From contig JBIKXS010000001.1 of assembly GCA_044355655.1 (NCBI GenBank), positions 186,001 to 250,000 of the forward strand: a DNA stretch of 64,000 bases, read 5' to 3'. The notes beneath the pieces were generated by a model, which searched no databases, was not told the origin of the DNA, and saw nothing but the letters and a program-made list of their open reading frames with translations. The position numbers and the translations under genes are program-made. Source of the DNA: UBA3064 sp023258775. GTDB lineage: Bacteria > Pseudomonadota > Gammaproteobacteria > Burkholderiales > Burkholderiaceae_E. Shown in pieces: positions 23,844 through 30,850 of this stretch. The stretch's first letter is position 1. Every line of letters begins with the position of its first letter.

Positions 23844-24635
23844 ATGACGACGAACATGCCAAGCCTTGATGCAAACACCCTTTCCTCTCTCTGGGACGGG
23901 CTGTCTCCGCACCTGATCGCCAGCTTCTACGAGGTGACGAAGACGGGAGACGACGCCTGGGGGCGGACAGGCAAGACCGACCCCAAGACCGTGCTCGCGC
24001 CGCTCACTGAGGCGAACATGGAAATCGCGCTGAACTGGCAGAGCCCATTCGAGCAGGCCGGGCCTGAATCGAAAGCGCCGGCGCTGATGGCGATGCTGCA
24101 ATCAGGGGCGTTGCAGCCAATTGTCGATTCGGTCATGGGCAAACAGAAGGAGCAAGGCGGGGCGCAGCAGAAATCGAACGATTTCCTCGCGCAGTTCGAG
24201 GGGAGAACCGGCATCACAAAGCTGAATTCAACCCAGGTGTTCAATGGCATGCCGCCGGTGAAGATTCAAGTCACGGCGCTGTTCCGGGCCTGGCGTGACT
24301 CCATGAAGGAGGTCGAGGCGCCATTTAACAAGCTCATGGAGTGGGCTCTACCAATCGAGCTATCGAAAGACGGCTCCGTTCTGGCGCGCGCCGCCGAGAC
24401 GGCAAAGGGCGACATGGGCTATGTCGAGGCTCTGATGCCTTCCAAGTCGCCTACCCGCATCGCCATGAAATACAAGGGGCGCATCTATTCGCCACTGGTG
24501 ATTGAGTCCATCGGGCAGCCGATGACTTCGCCGGTCGATAAGAACGGCCGCTACGTCGAACTGGCAATTCCAATGACCCTTTGCACGCTCACCGCCCTGG
24601 ATCGAAACGACTGGGCAAGAGCGGCATCCTTGTAA
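23844..24635 (+). CDS. Hypothetical tail-region protein
   Basis: A 263-residue protein starting at ATG 23844 (MTTNMPSLDANTLSSLWDG) with no ribosome binding site and a terminator right in front. An alternative ATG is at 23856. The core (GRTGITKLNSTQVFNGMPPVKIQVTALFRAWRD) and the end (YVELAIPMTLCTLTALDRND) are beta-rich and recall baseplate or tail-completion proteins of myophages. Function unknown. Confidence 0.55.
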   Translation: MTTNMPSLDANTLSSLWDGLSPHLIASFYEVTKTGDDAWGRTGKTDPKTVLAPLTEANMEIALNWQSPFEQAGPESKAPALMAMLQSGALQPIVDSVMGKQKEQGGAQQKSNDFLAQFEGRTGITKLNSTQVFNGMPPVKIQVTALFRAWRDSMKEVEAPFNKLMEWALPIELSKDGSVLARAAETAKGDMGYVEALMPSKSPTRIAMKYKGRIYSPLVIESIGQPMTSPVDKNGRYVELAIPMTLCTLTALDRNDWARAASL

Positions 24636-24650
24636 CAGGAGCAAGCCATC

Positions 24651-25421
24651 ATGATCCACTTCCCCCCGCTACGCACCAGGCGCCTGACGGCACAACTGCG
24701 CGAACTGTCCATTGGCGAATCGATTGCCATTGCCGCCATGCCGGCGCACCTCGAAGAGGCGTCATGCACGGCTTTCCTGCGACGCGCCGTTGAGACATCC
24801 AAGGGCATTGAAGACCCGGCGCACTGGACGGTACAGGAGCGCATGCTCGCCGTCTGTCACTACCTGGCATCGACAGCAGAGGATGGCCCGGACTTCTCCC
24901 TGGGGGATGGGCGCTACTCCGATTACCTGGACGGCGCATCCGACATCCCGACGGCGACCGCATCGGTTGAGATTGGCGAGGTCGGAGGCGATGTCTGGCA
25001 CATCCGGCACCTAACAGGCGCAATGGCCGAATCAATCGAGCGCATGACCGGCGAGGCTGAGGGAATTTCCGGCCGGCTCCACTGGTTGCTGGGCGGCATG
25101 GCGTGCCAGATGGTGCGCTCCGGCGAGAGTGTTCCAGACGCATCGGACGGCGAAGGCGCTTTTGATGAGTTCCTGGTTGGCCGAATGCGCGTGATGTCTG
25201 CCTTCCCGGAGAGCGACTTTGCCGCACTCATGACCAAGTACATGATCGGGCGCGACAAGCTGCATCACCTTTTCAGGATCGAATTCACATCGGATGGCAT
25301 CGTGGCTATGCCGAAAGGAGGGGCTGCAAGCAATTTGCCGCCAGCCCGATTTCCGGCCCATACCTGCCTCTCTGGAATGGCGCGCGAGTTGGTCGGAAAA
25401 CCTCACGAATCTGGCGTCTAG
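24651..25421 (+). CDS. Putative tail assembly chaperone or hub assembly protein (T4 gp26/gp51-like position)
   Basis: A 256-residue protein (MIHFPPLRTRRLTAQLRELSIGESIAIA...). The start resembles phage baseplate hub assembly proteins with an RxLT/LxxGEAI-type opening. Its 3' 128 bases overlap the next frame (+1). This place and overlap, before lysis and tape genes, is where tail assembly chaperones with a frameshift partner usually lie. The call is from context. Confidence 0.5.
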   Translation: MIHFPPLRTRRLTAQLRELSIGESIAIAAMPAHLEEASCTAFLRRAVETSKGIEDPAHWTVQERMLAVCHYLASTAEDGPDFSLGDGRYSDYLDGASDIPTATASVEIGEVGGDVWHIRHLTGAMAESIERMTGEAEGISGRLHWLLGGMACQMVRSGESVPDASDGEGAFDEFLVGRMRVMSAFPESDFAALMTKYMIGRDKLHHLFRIEFTSDGIVAMPKGGAASNLPPARFPAHTCLSGMARELVGKPHESGV

Positions 25422-25629
25422 TCTCGCCCTATATTCCCACACATCATTAACCGACGCGCTGGCTATGCAGGCCAGCACGGCAAGGAAGTTCTTCGAAGGA
25501 AAGCCCTTCGAAGAGTGGAAGCGGGGAAGGGAGTCCGAGTTGAAAACACAGGCAGCCATCGTGAATCGTCTAAATGACGTGATTCGCGCATGCGGGATAG
25601 TCGCCAAGACGGTAGCGAGGTCTCGGTGA
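25294..25629 (+). CDS. Overlapping partner ORF, possible frameshift extension
   Basis: A 111-residue frame in +1 relative to the previous gene, overlapping it by 128 bp. The part after the overlap (SLTDALAMQASTARKFFEGKPFEEWKRGRESELKTQ) looks like real protein and resembles the C-terminal extension of tail chaperones. The first ATG at 25294 has no good ribosome binding site, so it may be made by frameshifting or from an internal start. Its stop is coupled to the next gene (TGATG). Confidence 0.5.
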   Translation: MASWLCRKEGLQAICRQPDFRPIPASLEWRASWSENLTNLASSLALYSHTSLTDALAMQASTARKFFEGKPFEEWKRGRESELKTQAAIVNRLNDVIRACGIVAKTVARSR

Positions 25630-25931
25630 TGGCAGAAAAACCAATGAGACGCCTAGCCTCATGCGACGCCGAGACGGGGGGGCTTTGCCATCATGCAGAG
25701 CAGGCATCGGAAGATGCCGCCGACTCCGCAGTCAAGAAGGTATTCGCCATTCTTGGTGTGGATATTGACCGACCGGAGAGCGTCGAGGAATTCCGGGAAG
25801 ACCTTCGTTTTGGCCGGCGCCTTCGCAAGGTTGCCGACCACGGCATGCTGGCCTTCTTCGGCGTTGCCGCTGCCGCACTGGCGGCCGCCGTGTGGGCTGG
25901 GATCGTCTCCAAGATCAACGGAGGCCACTGA
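25629..25931 (+). CDS. Small membrane protein of the lysis cassette
   Basis: A 100-residue protein, start at ATG 25629 overlapping the previous stop. The first 70 residues are soluble and charged, and one C-terminal transmembrane segment follows (MLAFFGVAAAALAAAVWAGIV). It directly precedes the holin-like gene (TGATG overlap), so a role as second holin or holin regulator is likely. No specific family is certain. Confidence 0.6.
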   Translation: MAEKPMRRLASCDAETGGLCHHAEQASEDAADSAVKKVFAILGVDIDRPESVEEFREDLRFGRRLRKVADHGMLAFFGVAAAALAAAVWAGIVSKINGGH

Positions 25932-26140
25932 TGGAGCTTCTGCCTGACTGGAAGAAGATCGCGCGCCGTGCGTGGAGTTTTCGCCTAACCATTATCGCCG
26001 CCCTTTTGTCGGGGGCGGAGGTTGTTCTTCCGCTGTTTATCGACGTGCTTCCGCGCAACCTATTCGCCTCACTGTCGTTTGTTGCTGTAGTTGGCGCCGC
26101 AGTCGCCCGCGTCGTCTCACAGCCGAGGATGCACCAATGA
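25931..26140 (+). CDS. Holin-like protein
   Basis: A 69-residue protein with two likely transmembrane segments (LTIIAALLSGAEVVLPLFI and FASLSFVAVVGAAVARVV) and a Lys/Arg-rich N-terminus. This DWKKIARRAWSFRL opening is common in phage holins. It overlaps the endolysin gene (ATGA). It should form membrane lesions or collapse the membrane potential, releasing the SAR endolysin. Confidence 0.72.
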   Translation: MELLPDWKKIARRAWSFRLTIIAALLSGAEVVLPLFIDVLPRNLFASLSFVAVVGAAVARVVSQPRMHQ

Positions 26141-26628
26141 ACCGACCGCGCAACGCGCTTGCTGCGCTGACCCTATCCGCCGCTGCCCTGGTTGGCCTCG
26201 TCATGCAGGAGGGCTACACCGACCGCGCCGTCATCCCGGTCAAGGGCGATGTCCCGACAATCGGCTTTGGCACGACCGGCGGCGTCAAGATGGGCGACAC
26301 GATTACACCGCCCAAGGCCCTGGCGCGCGCACTGACCGATGTGCAGAAGTTCGAGGGGGCGCTGAAGCAATGCGTCACCGTCCCGCTTCACCAACACGAG
26401 TACGACGCCTTTGTCGGCTTCTCCTACAACGTCGGCTCCGCTGCATTCTGCCGGTCTGGGATCGTCAAGAAACTGAACGCCGGCGACTACAAGGGGGCAT
26501 GCGGAGAAATTCTGCGCTGGACATATTTCCAAGGGAAGAACTGCGCAGCGCCTGAGAATGCTCGCCTCTGCGGCGGGCTGGCAAAGCGCCGGCAGGAAGA
26601 GTACCGGCAGTGCCTTGGGGATGGCTGA
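26137..26628 (+). CDS. SAR-type endolysin (GH24 lysozyme)
   Basis: A 163-residue T4-type lysozyme. The N-terminus (ALAALTLSAAALVGLVM) is a weakly hydrophobic Ala/Gly-rich segment typical of signal-arrest-release endolysins. The catalytic Glu follows at once (QEGYTD), then VPTIGFGTT and YDAFVGFSYNVGSAAF. It cleaves peptidoglycan after release from the membrane. Four Cys in the second half (C at VTVP, AFC, GAC, NC/LC) could form bridges. Confidence 0.88.
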   Translation: MNRPRNALAALTLSAAALVGLVMQEGYTDRAVIPVKGDVPTIGFGTTGGVKMGDTITPPKALARALTDVQKFEGALKQCVTVPLHQHEYDAFVGFSYNVGSAAFCRSGIVKKLNAGDYKGACGEILRWTYFQGKNCAAPENARLCGGLAKRRQEEYRQCLGDG

Positions 26629-26629
26629 C

Positions 26630-27010
26630 ATGTGCGCCATTTCCAGCAAGCTACGCACCGTCGAAGGCGGCCGCGTGGCGTTCTACTGCCCAGGCTGCAA
26701 GGACACTCACACGATTCGCATTGGCGACGGCGCTGGGCCTGGCTGGACTTACAACGGCAACGCCGATAATCCGACTTTCACGCCGTCCGTGCTGGTGCGA
26801 ACCGGGCATTACTGCAACCCAGGCCAGCAGCCCGGTGATTGTGCCTGCGATTACCAAGAACGATACCCGGACGAAGGGCCGTGGCCTTGGCCGTGCGGCA
26901 TCTGCCATTCATTTGTCACCAACGGCCAAATCCAGTTCTTGAGCGACTGCACGCACGAGCTGGCAGGCCAAACCGTACCGCTTCCCGACCTACCGGAGTC
27001 CGTGAAATGA
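26630..27010 (+). CDS. DUF6527 family protein in the lysis cassette
   Basis: A 126-residue Cys-rich protein: FYCPGCKDTHTI, GPGWTYNGNADNPTFTPSVL, ICHSFVTNGQIQFLSDCTHELAGQTVPLP. This is the DUF6527 pattern often found between endolysin and spanin genes. Zinc binding is likely. Starts are ATG 26621 or 26630; the latter gives the family-typical beginning. Role unknown. Confidence 0.72.
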   Translation: MCAISSKLRTVEGGRVAFYCPGCKDTHTIRIGDGAGPGWTYNGNADNPTFTPSVLVRTGHYCNPGQQPGDCACDYQERYPDEGPWPWPCGICHSFVTNGQIQFLSDCTHELAGQTVPLPDLPESVK

Positions 27011-27438
27011 GCATCGCAAGCGCACTTATCCCAGCGCCGTACCGCTGGCTGTTATGGCTGGCGGCTATTGCTGTCATCGCCGGAGCCGGAGCATGGGGAG
27101 GCCACAAGGCCACGCAAGCCTATTACCAGCCGAAGCTCGAGAAGCTGGAGACGCGGGCAAAGGCCGCAGAGGATCGCGCGGCTGAATTCGAGACGGCATA
27201 CAACGCACTGGCCGGCGCAACGCAGCGCCAGAACGACGCCATCAACAAGCTGCGCGCCGATTCGGCAGAGCGCCAGCGCCTGGCGGACATCGCCATCGCC
27301 AAGGCAAAGGCCGAGTCAGCCACGTTCAAGAGCAAGGCAACGGCCATCATGGGTCTCAAGTTGCCGCATGGCGCAGATGAATGCACCGCTGCACGAGAAG
27401 CGTTTGACATCGAACTTAGAGAAGAGAGGGGAAGGTGA
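27007..27438 (+). CDS. Rz-like inner-membrane spanin
   Basis: A 143-residue protein. One N-terminal transmembrane segment (WLLWLAAIAVIAGAGAWGG) is followed by a periplasmic coiled coil rich in Ala/Glu/Lys/Arg (KLEKLETRAKAAEDRAAEFE). This is the i-spanin design, which fuses the outer membrane at lysis together with the lipoprotein encoded next. ATGA overlap with the upstream gene. Confidence 0.8.
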   Translation: MSIASALIPAPYRWLLWLAAIAVIAGAGAWGGHKATQAYYQPKLEKLETRAKAAEDRAAEFETAYNALAGATQRQNDAINKLRADSAERQRLADIAIAKAKAESATFKSKATAIMGLKLPHGADECTAAREAFDIELREERGR

Positions 27439-27440
27439 CT

Positions 27441-27782
27441 ATGCGCATGATTGCAATCGCCGTCGTGATGGCTGTGGCGTTGTCTGGGTGTGTATCCACG
27501 GCGCCAAAGGTTCAAGAGGTTCTTGTGCCCGTGCCGGTTCCGTGCAAGGTGGCGATTCCTGATCGCCCTGCGCTTGCCGTTGATTCGCTCCCTGTCGGCT
27601 CAGGAATCTGGGAGCAGATGAAAGCCTTGCGCGCCGAGCGGAGCCAGCGCCAGGGATACGAAACCGAGCTTGAGGCGGCCGTCAAGTCCTGCCAGGAAGG
27701 CCCGGAAAACACGCCGATTGAGCCAAATGCCGTGCAATACAGTGCAGGGAAGCAACCTATCCACCGAAAGGACATGCCATGA
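27441..27782 (+). CDS. Rz1-like outer-membrane spanin lipoprotein
   Basis: A 113-residue lipoprotein. The signal peptide ends in the lipobox LSGC (about residues 15-18), then PKVQEVLVPVPVPCKVAIPDRPAL, a Pro-rich stretch typical of o-spanins. GAGGGGAAGG lies 6 nt before ATG 27441, which is preferred over GTG 27435. Unlike lambda Rz1 it follows the Rz gene instead of being nested in it. Confidence 0.75.
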   Translation: MRMIAIAVVMAVALSGCVSTAPKVQEVLVPVPVPCKVAIPDRPALAVDSLPVGSGIWEQMKALRAERSQRQGYETELEAAVKSCQEGPENTPIEPNAVQYSAGKQPIHRKDMP

Positions 27783-28279
27783 CCGTTTCCAATGCCGCCT
27801 ACCTCAAAGGCTTTTACGACACGACCAAGGCGCTTGGCGCCAAGGTTGTTTCCAGTGACTTCACGTTCGAAATCGAGGGCTTCGAACAGAACTACCTGCT
27901 GTGCAAGCAGGCGCCTTGGCCTGAGATTTCGCCGGCTGGTGAAATCGAAGTTCCCACGCCGATGGGCGCCAAAATGTGGCAGCCGCAGCAAGTCGAAATC
28001 GCGCAGCAGGGCCAGATTTCCATGATGGAGACCGTTGCTGGCAGCATCGACAACATGATGGTCAGCCTGATCGCCAAGGGCGGCACGTTCAATGCCAAGA
28101 TTTACGAGGGCACGCCTCAGAAGTTCCTGAAGGCCAAGCGCATCGTCGATTGCTTCATCCAGCTTGACGCGCCAGACCGCGATTGGGAGAACCGTTCCCA
28201 GATTCTGATCTTCTCCGGCACGCTGTTCTACCACTACTTCGGCGAAGTCGTTCCTGGTAACTCCGGCGACTACCGGTAA
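27779..28279 (+). CDS. Tail tube protein
   Basis: A 166-residue protein with the T4 gp19/phage tube layout: SDFTFEIEGFEQNYLLCKQAPWPEI, then EIEVPTPMGAKMWQPQQVEIAQQGQISMMET and FSGTLFYHYFGEVVPG. It forms the inner tube within the sheath. ATGA overlap with the spanin gene places it right after the lysis cassette, an unusual gap between sheath and tube genes. Confidence 0.75.
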   Translation: MTVSNAAYLKGFYDTTKALGAKVVSSDFTFEIEGFEQNYLLCKQAPWPEISPAGEIEVPTPMGAKMWQPQQVEIAQQGQISMMETVAGSIDNMMVSLIAKGGTFNAKIYEGTPQKFLKAKRIVDCFIQLDAPDRDWENRSQILIFSGTLFYHYFGEVVPGNSGDYR

Positions 28280-28662
28280 TGGCAACTCTTTCCGCCCTGG
28301 CGGATAACTTCGCAACGAACGAGCGCCCGGCTGGCAATCTGCTGGACGGGCCTTCCGTTCTTGCTCAGGCCGTGGCTGCAACCCGTCTCTATGCCGGGTA
28401 TGCAGAACTGCGCGCCCATGCGGGTGTATCGCCTGCGCCTGACGTTTCTGGCGACACTGAAATCAGCAACTCAGAATGGGCGCTGATTCGGCCGCTGTTC
28501 CTGCTGTACGTCGAACGCGAGACGGCATTGCAGCTTGAGGCTTCTCGTGGCCTTGGCATGGATGTTTTCGGGCGATCCTCAAGCGAGGTGGCGGCCGATA
28601 TTCTCCAGTTCGAGGCGGAGCTACCGCACCGGGCTTTCTTTCGCCCCATCATAACGGTGTAG
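28279..28662 (+). CDS. Hypothetical tail-region protein
   Basis: A 127-residue mostly helical protein (MATLSALADNFATNERPAGN...). TAATG overlap with the tube gene. The second half (WALIRPLFLLYVERETALQLEASRGLGMDVFGR) is a strong amphipathic helix region. Possibly a tail completion or chaperone protein; no family recognised. Confidence 0.5.
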   Translation: MATLSALADNFATNERPAGNLLDGPSVLAQAVAATRLYAGYAELRAHAGVSPAPDVSGDTEISNSEWALIRPLFLLYVERETALQLEASRGLGMDVFGRSSSEVAADILQFEAELPHRAFFRPIITV

Positions 28663-28666
28663 CAGC

Positions 28667-29566
28667 GTGATCCTGTTCCTCGCCGACGGCAAGCAGATTC
28701 GCGGCGACCTCATCAAGTCGGCCGCGCTTCGTTACGACCTGGCGCCCATACCGGTGACGCTTGAGGCTGAAATCCGCGCCGGCGACGACGACATGGAGAA
28801 GAGGCTCGCCGAGGGGCAGCTTGTTTCTGTTGGAACCGGGGATTCGCTGCGCATCGTGAAGTCGGTCAGGGCTGTTGGCCGGGCCGCTCAAGGCGAACGC
28901 GAAATGACCGCGATCCGCATCACGGCCATGCTTGATTCGTGTCACAGCGCAGCCTTTGTGCGCAGTCGGGCGATCATCAAGGAGAGCGCGGCCCTGTCCG
29001 CGATCTACCGGTCTGCCGGCGCGACCATCAAGGCGGTTGATGCTGACTTCCCTGTTCCGCGCTTCTACTGCCCGGTCGGAGAAACACCGACGTTCCACAT
29101 TGCCCGCGTATTGCAGGAAGAAGGCGGCGCAGTGCGCTGGAAGTCTGGCCGCCTGCAATTCGTCCGCCTGCCCGATCTGTTTAAGCAGAAGCCGGTTCTC
29201 GATCTTCCAAACAACGCATCAGATGATGTTGATAGCGGGTTCCTGGAGCGCCACGAAGTGCCGTGGTTCTTTTCTCTGAACGAGACCGCAGGCTTCGTGT
29301 TCGGCAACCAAGAAAAGCCCAGGGCGGTGCGCTACGCGCCGTTCAAGGATGTCCAGCGCCTGCGCAATATGACGCGCTGCCTGGTGCATCGCAAGACATC
29401 GAAAATCGACTTTTCTGGGCAGATTGTCGCCGGCGATCTTGTCAATTTCGTTGGCGGCGACAAGCTTTGCATCATCACGGCGGCGCACGTCTTCGAGAGC
29501 GGGACGGATGACGGCGGCGCCGGAAACACCTATACCCGGCTTTGGCTGGGAAGCCTGGAGGGGTGA
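28667..29566 (+). CDS. Baseplate hub-like protein
   Basis: A 299-residue protein starting at GTG 28667. It has the beta-rich look of gpD/gp27-type hub proteins: ALRYDLAPIPVTLEAEI, FPVPRFYCPVGETPTFHIARVLQEEGGAVRW, LVHRKTSKIDFSGQIVAGDLVNF. It is coupled (TGATG) to the OB-fold spike gene, as hub and spike genes usually are. Confidence 0.6.
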   Translation: MILFLADGKQIRGDLIKSAALRYDLAPIPVTLEAEIRAGDDDMEKRLAEGQLVSVGTGDSLRIVKSVRAVGRAAQGEREMTAIRITAMLDSCHSAAFVRSRAIIKESAALSAIYRSAGATIKAVDADFPVPRFYCPVGETPTFHIARVLQEEGGAVRWKSGRLQFVRLPDLFKQKPVLDLPNNASDDVDSGFLERHEVPWFFSLNETAGFVFGNQEKPRAVRYAPFKDVQRLRNMTRCLVHRKTSKIDFSGQIVAGDLVNFVGGDKLCIITAAHVFESGTDDGGAGNTYTRLWLGSLEG

Positions 29567-29985
29567 TGGAATACGGACTCATGCCTGGGCGCTACCCTGC
29601 CATCGTCAAGACCTACAACCAGGCGCGCCGGACGTGCCGGGTTGAAATCCCAGGACTGACTGACGGCGGGGATGTGCTGCCGGAAGCTGAAATCGAATAC
29701 CCGATTGGCGACAAGTCGCGCGCCGGAACCAACACCACTGAGATTGAAATTACGCCTGGCGATACCGTCTGGGTGGCGTTCATCGGCGGCGACCCGCGTT
29801 ATCCGATCATCACCGGCTACCGCAACCCGCAGGCTGGAAACTCTGCCGACTGGCGGCGCTGGCACCATGCCAACATGGAACTGCTGGCGGACGGGACGAT
29901 GAGGCTTGCCGTTGGGCCGTCCGAGATAATCCTGACGCCAAGCGGCATTGTGATTAACGCCCCGAGAATAGACCTTAACCCGTAG
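29566..29985 (+). CDS. Baseplate spike protein with OB fold (gp5/gpV-like)
   Basis: A 139-residue protein. Residues 1-90 match the phage spike OB fold (MPGRYPAIVKTYNQARRTCRVEIPGL, EYPIGDKSRAGTN, ITPGDTVWVAFIGGDPRYPIITGY). The C-terminus is a short beta-helix-like repeat (MRLAVGPSEIILTPSGIVINAP). It would form the central tail spike capped by the PAAR protein encoded next. Confidence 0.8.
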   Translation: MEYGLMPGRYPAIVKTYNQARRTCRVEIPGLTDGGDVLPEAEIEYPIGDKSRAGTNTTEIEITPGDTVWVAFIGGDPRYPIITGYRNPQAGNSADWRRWHHANMELLADGTMRLAVGPSEIILTPSGIVINAPRIDLNP

Positions 29986-29987
29986 CC

Positions 29988-30278
29988 ATGCCGGCCGCAC
30001 ACAGACACACCGATATTTGCACTGGACACGGCTGCTACCCGAGTCGGCAGAACGCGGCTGCATCGCCGAATGTTTTTGTGAACGGGCTGGGGTGGCACCG
30101 AGTTGGAGACCATTGGCAGCCTCATGGGTGCGGCGTGTGCGTTCCGCATGGAGGAAACCTGGCAGAGGGGAGCCCGACCGTGTTCATCAATGGCATGGCG
30201 GCCGGGCGAATCGGAGACCCTGTTGATTGCGGCTCATCCTGTCAGACGGGGAGCCCGAATGTTTTTGCCGACGGATGA
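29988..30278 (+). CDS. PAAR-repeat spike tip protein
   Basis: A 96-residue protein with PAAR repeats: AAHRHTDICTGHG, SPNVFVNGLGWHRVGDHW, SPTVFINGMAAGRIGDPVDCG and SPNVFADG. The conserved His/Cys residues bind a metal at the sharpened tip that punctures the outer membrane. It begins 2 bp after the spike gene stop. Confidence 0.87.
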   Translation: MPAAHRHTDICTGHGCYPSRQNAAASPNVFVNGLGWHRVGDHWQPHGCGVCVPHGGNLAEGSPTVFINGMAAGRIGDPVDCGSSCQTGSPNVFADG

Positions 30279-30308
30279 TTTATCCATAGCCACACCAAGG
30301 AAACCACC

Positions 30309-30800
30309 ATGAAAAACCTACTCTTCAGCTTCGAAGACCTGACGGTCAAAGACAAGGCGGCCAAGCAAGCCATCCGCTATTTCTCGCGCGCCGGCGCCAA
30401 CGTCGTGCAGCAGGACATCCCGTCTGCGCTCAAGCGATCCTCCGGCGTCACTTACCGCGAAATGGCACTCACCTTTGCCGACTCGCAGACCGTCGTGCTG
30501 CGCATCAAGCAGAGCGGCGACATTTTCCAGGTGCTGCTGAACGGCAAGGTGCTGCCAATCAAGAATCAGGACGATCACGTCAAGGCTATCGCTGAGATTG
30601 TTCAGGCGATGGACGCCGGCCGCTCGAAGTTCCAGAAGATTCTTGCAGCGGCCAAGGTGAAGCCGCCCGCCGGCATCCGCACGGCAGCGCCAAAAATGGA
30701 GCAGGTTCTCACCTACAAGCGCGACGCGCTGAAGTCGGCGATTGCCGCCGTCCGCTCCGAAATATCTGGACTGACAGCCGGGCAAATCGCCGCTGCGTAA
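30309..30800 (+). CDS. DarA-related protein (putative internal anti-restriction factor)
   Basis: A 163-residue protein: FEDLTVKDKAAKQAIRYFSRAGANVV, then SGVTYREMALTFADSQTVVLRIKQSGDIFQVLLNGKVLPIKNQDDH. This matches the domain usually labelled defence-against-restriction DarA-related in prophages; P1 DarA is a head-internal protein. It has AAGGAAA before the ATG. It sits just upstream of two giant polyvalent proteins, as in other phages with Dar-like systems. The family call is from memory of the pattern. Confidence 0.55.
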   Translation: MKNLLFSFEDLTVKDKAAKQAIRYFSRAGANVVQQDIPSALKRSSGVTYREMALTFADSQTVVLRIKQSGDIFQVLLNGKVLPIKNQDDHVKAIAEIVQAMDAGRSKFQKILAAAKVKPPAGIRTAAPKMEQVLTYKRDALKSAIAAVRSEISGLTAGQIAAA

Positions 30801-30843
30801 GCGGAAAACCCCGCCAATCGAGCGGTTGCGCGCGGCATACCAT
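30801..30843 (+). promoter_or_regulatory. Putative late promoter element B (before the polyvalent genes)
   Basis: Hairpin GCGG AAAACC CCGC at 30801-30814 right after a stop codon, TTGC at 30826-30829, exactly 8 nt, TACCAT at 30838-30843, then 7 nt to the start codon at 30851. The downstream gene has no ribosome binding site, which fits a leaderless transcript starting at the ATG. Confidence 0.5.
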
Positions 30844-30850
30844 GCCGTGC

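Noticed and set aside
21936..24101. 721-codon minus frame across sheath and following genes
   Set aside because: Spans several convincing plus-strand genes and a strong terminator; composition is shadow-like.
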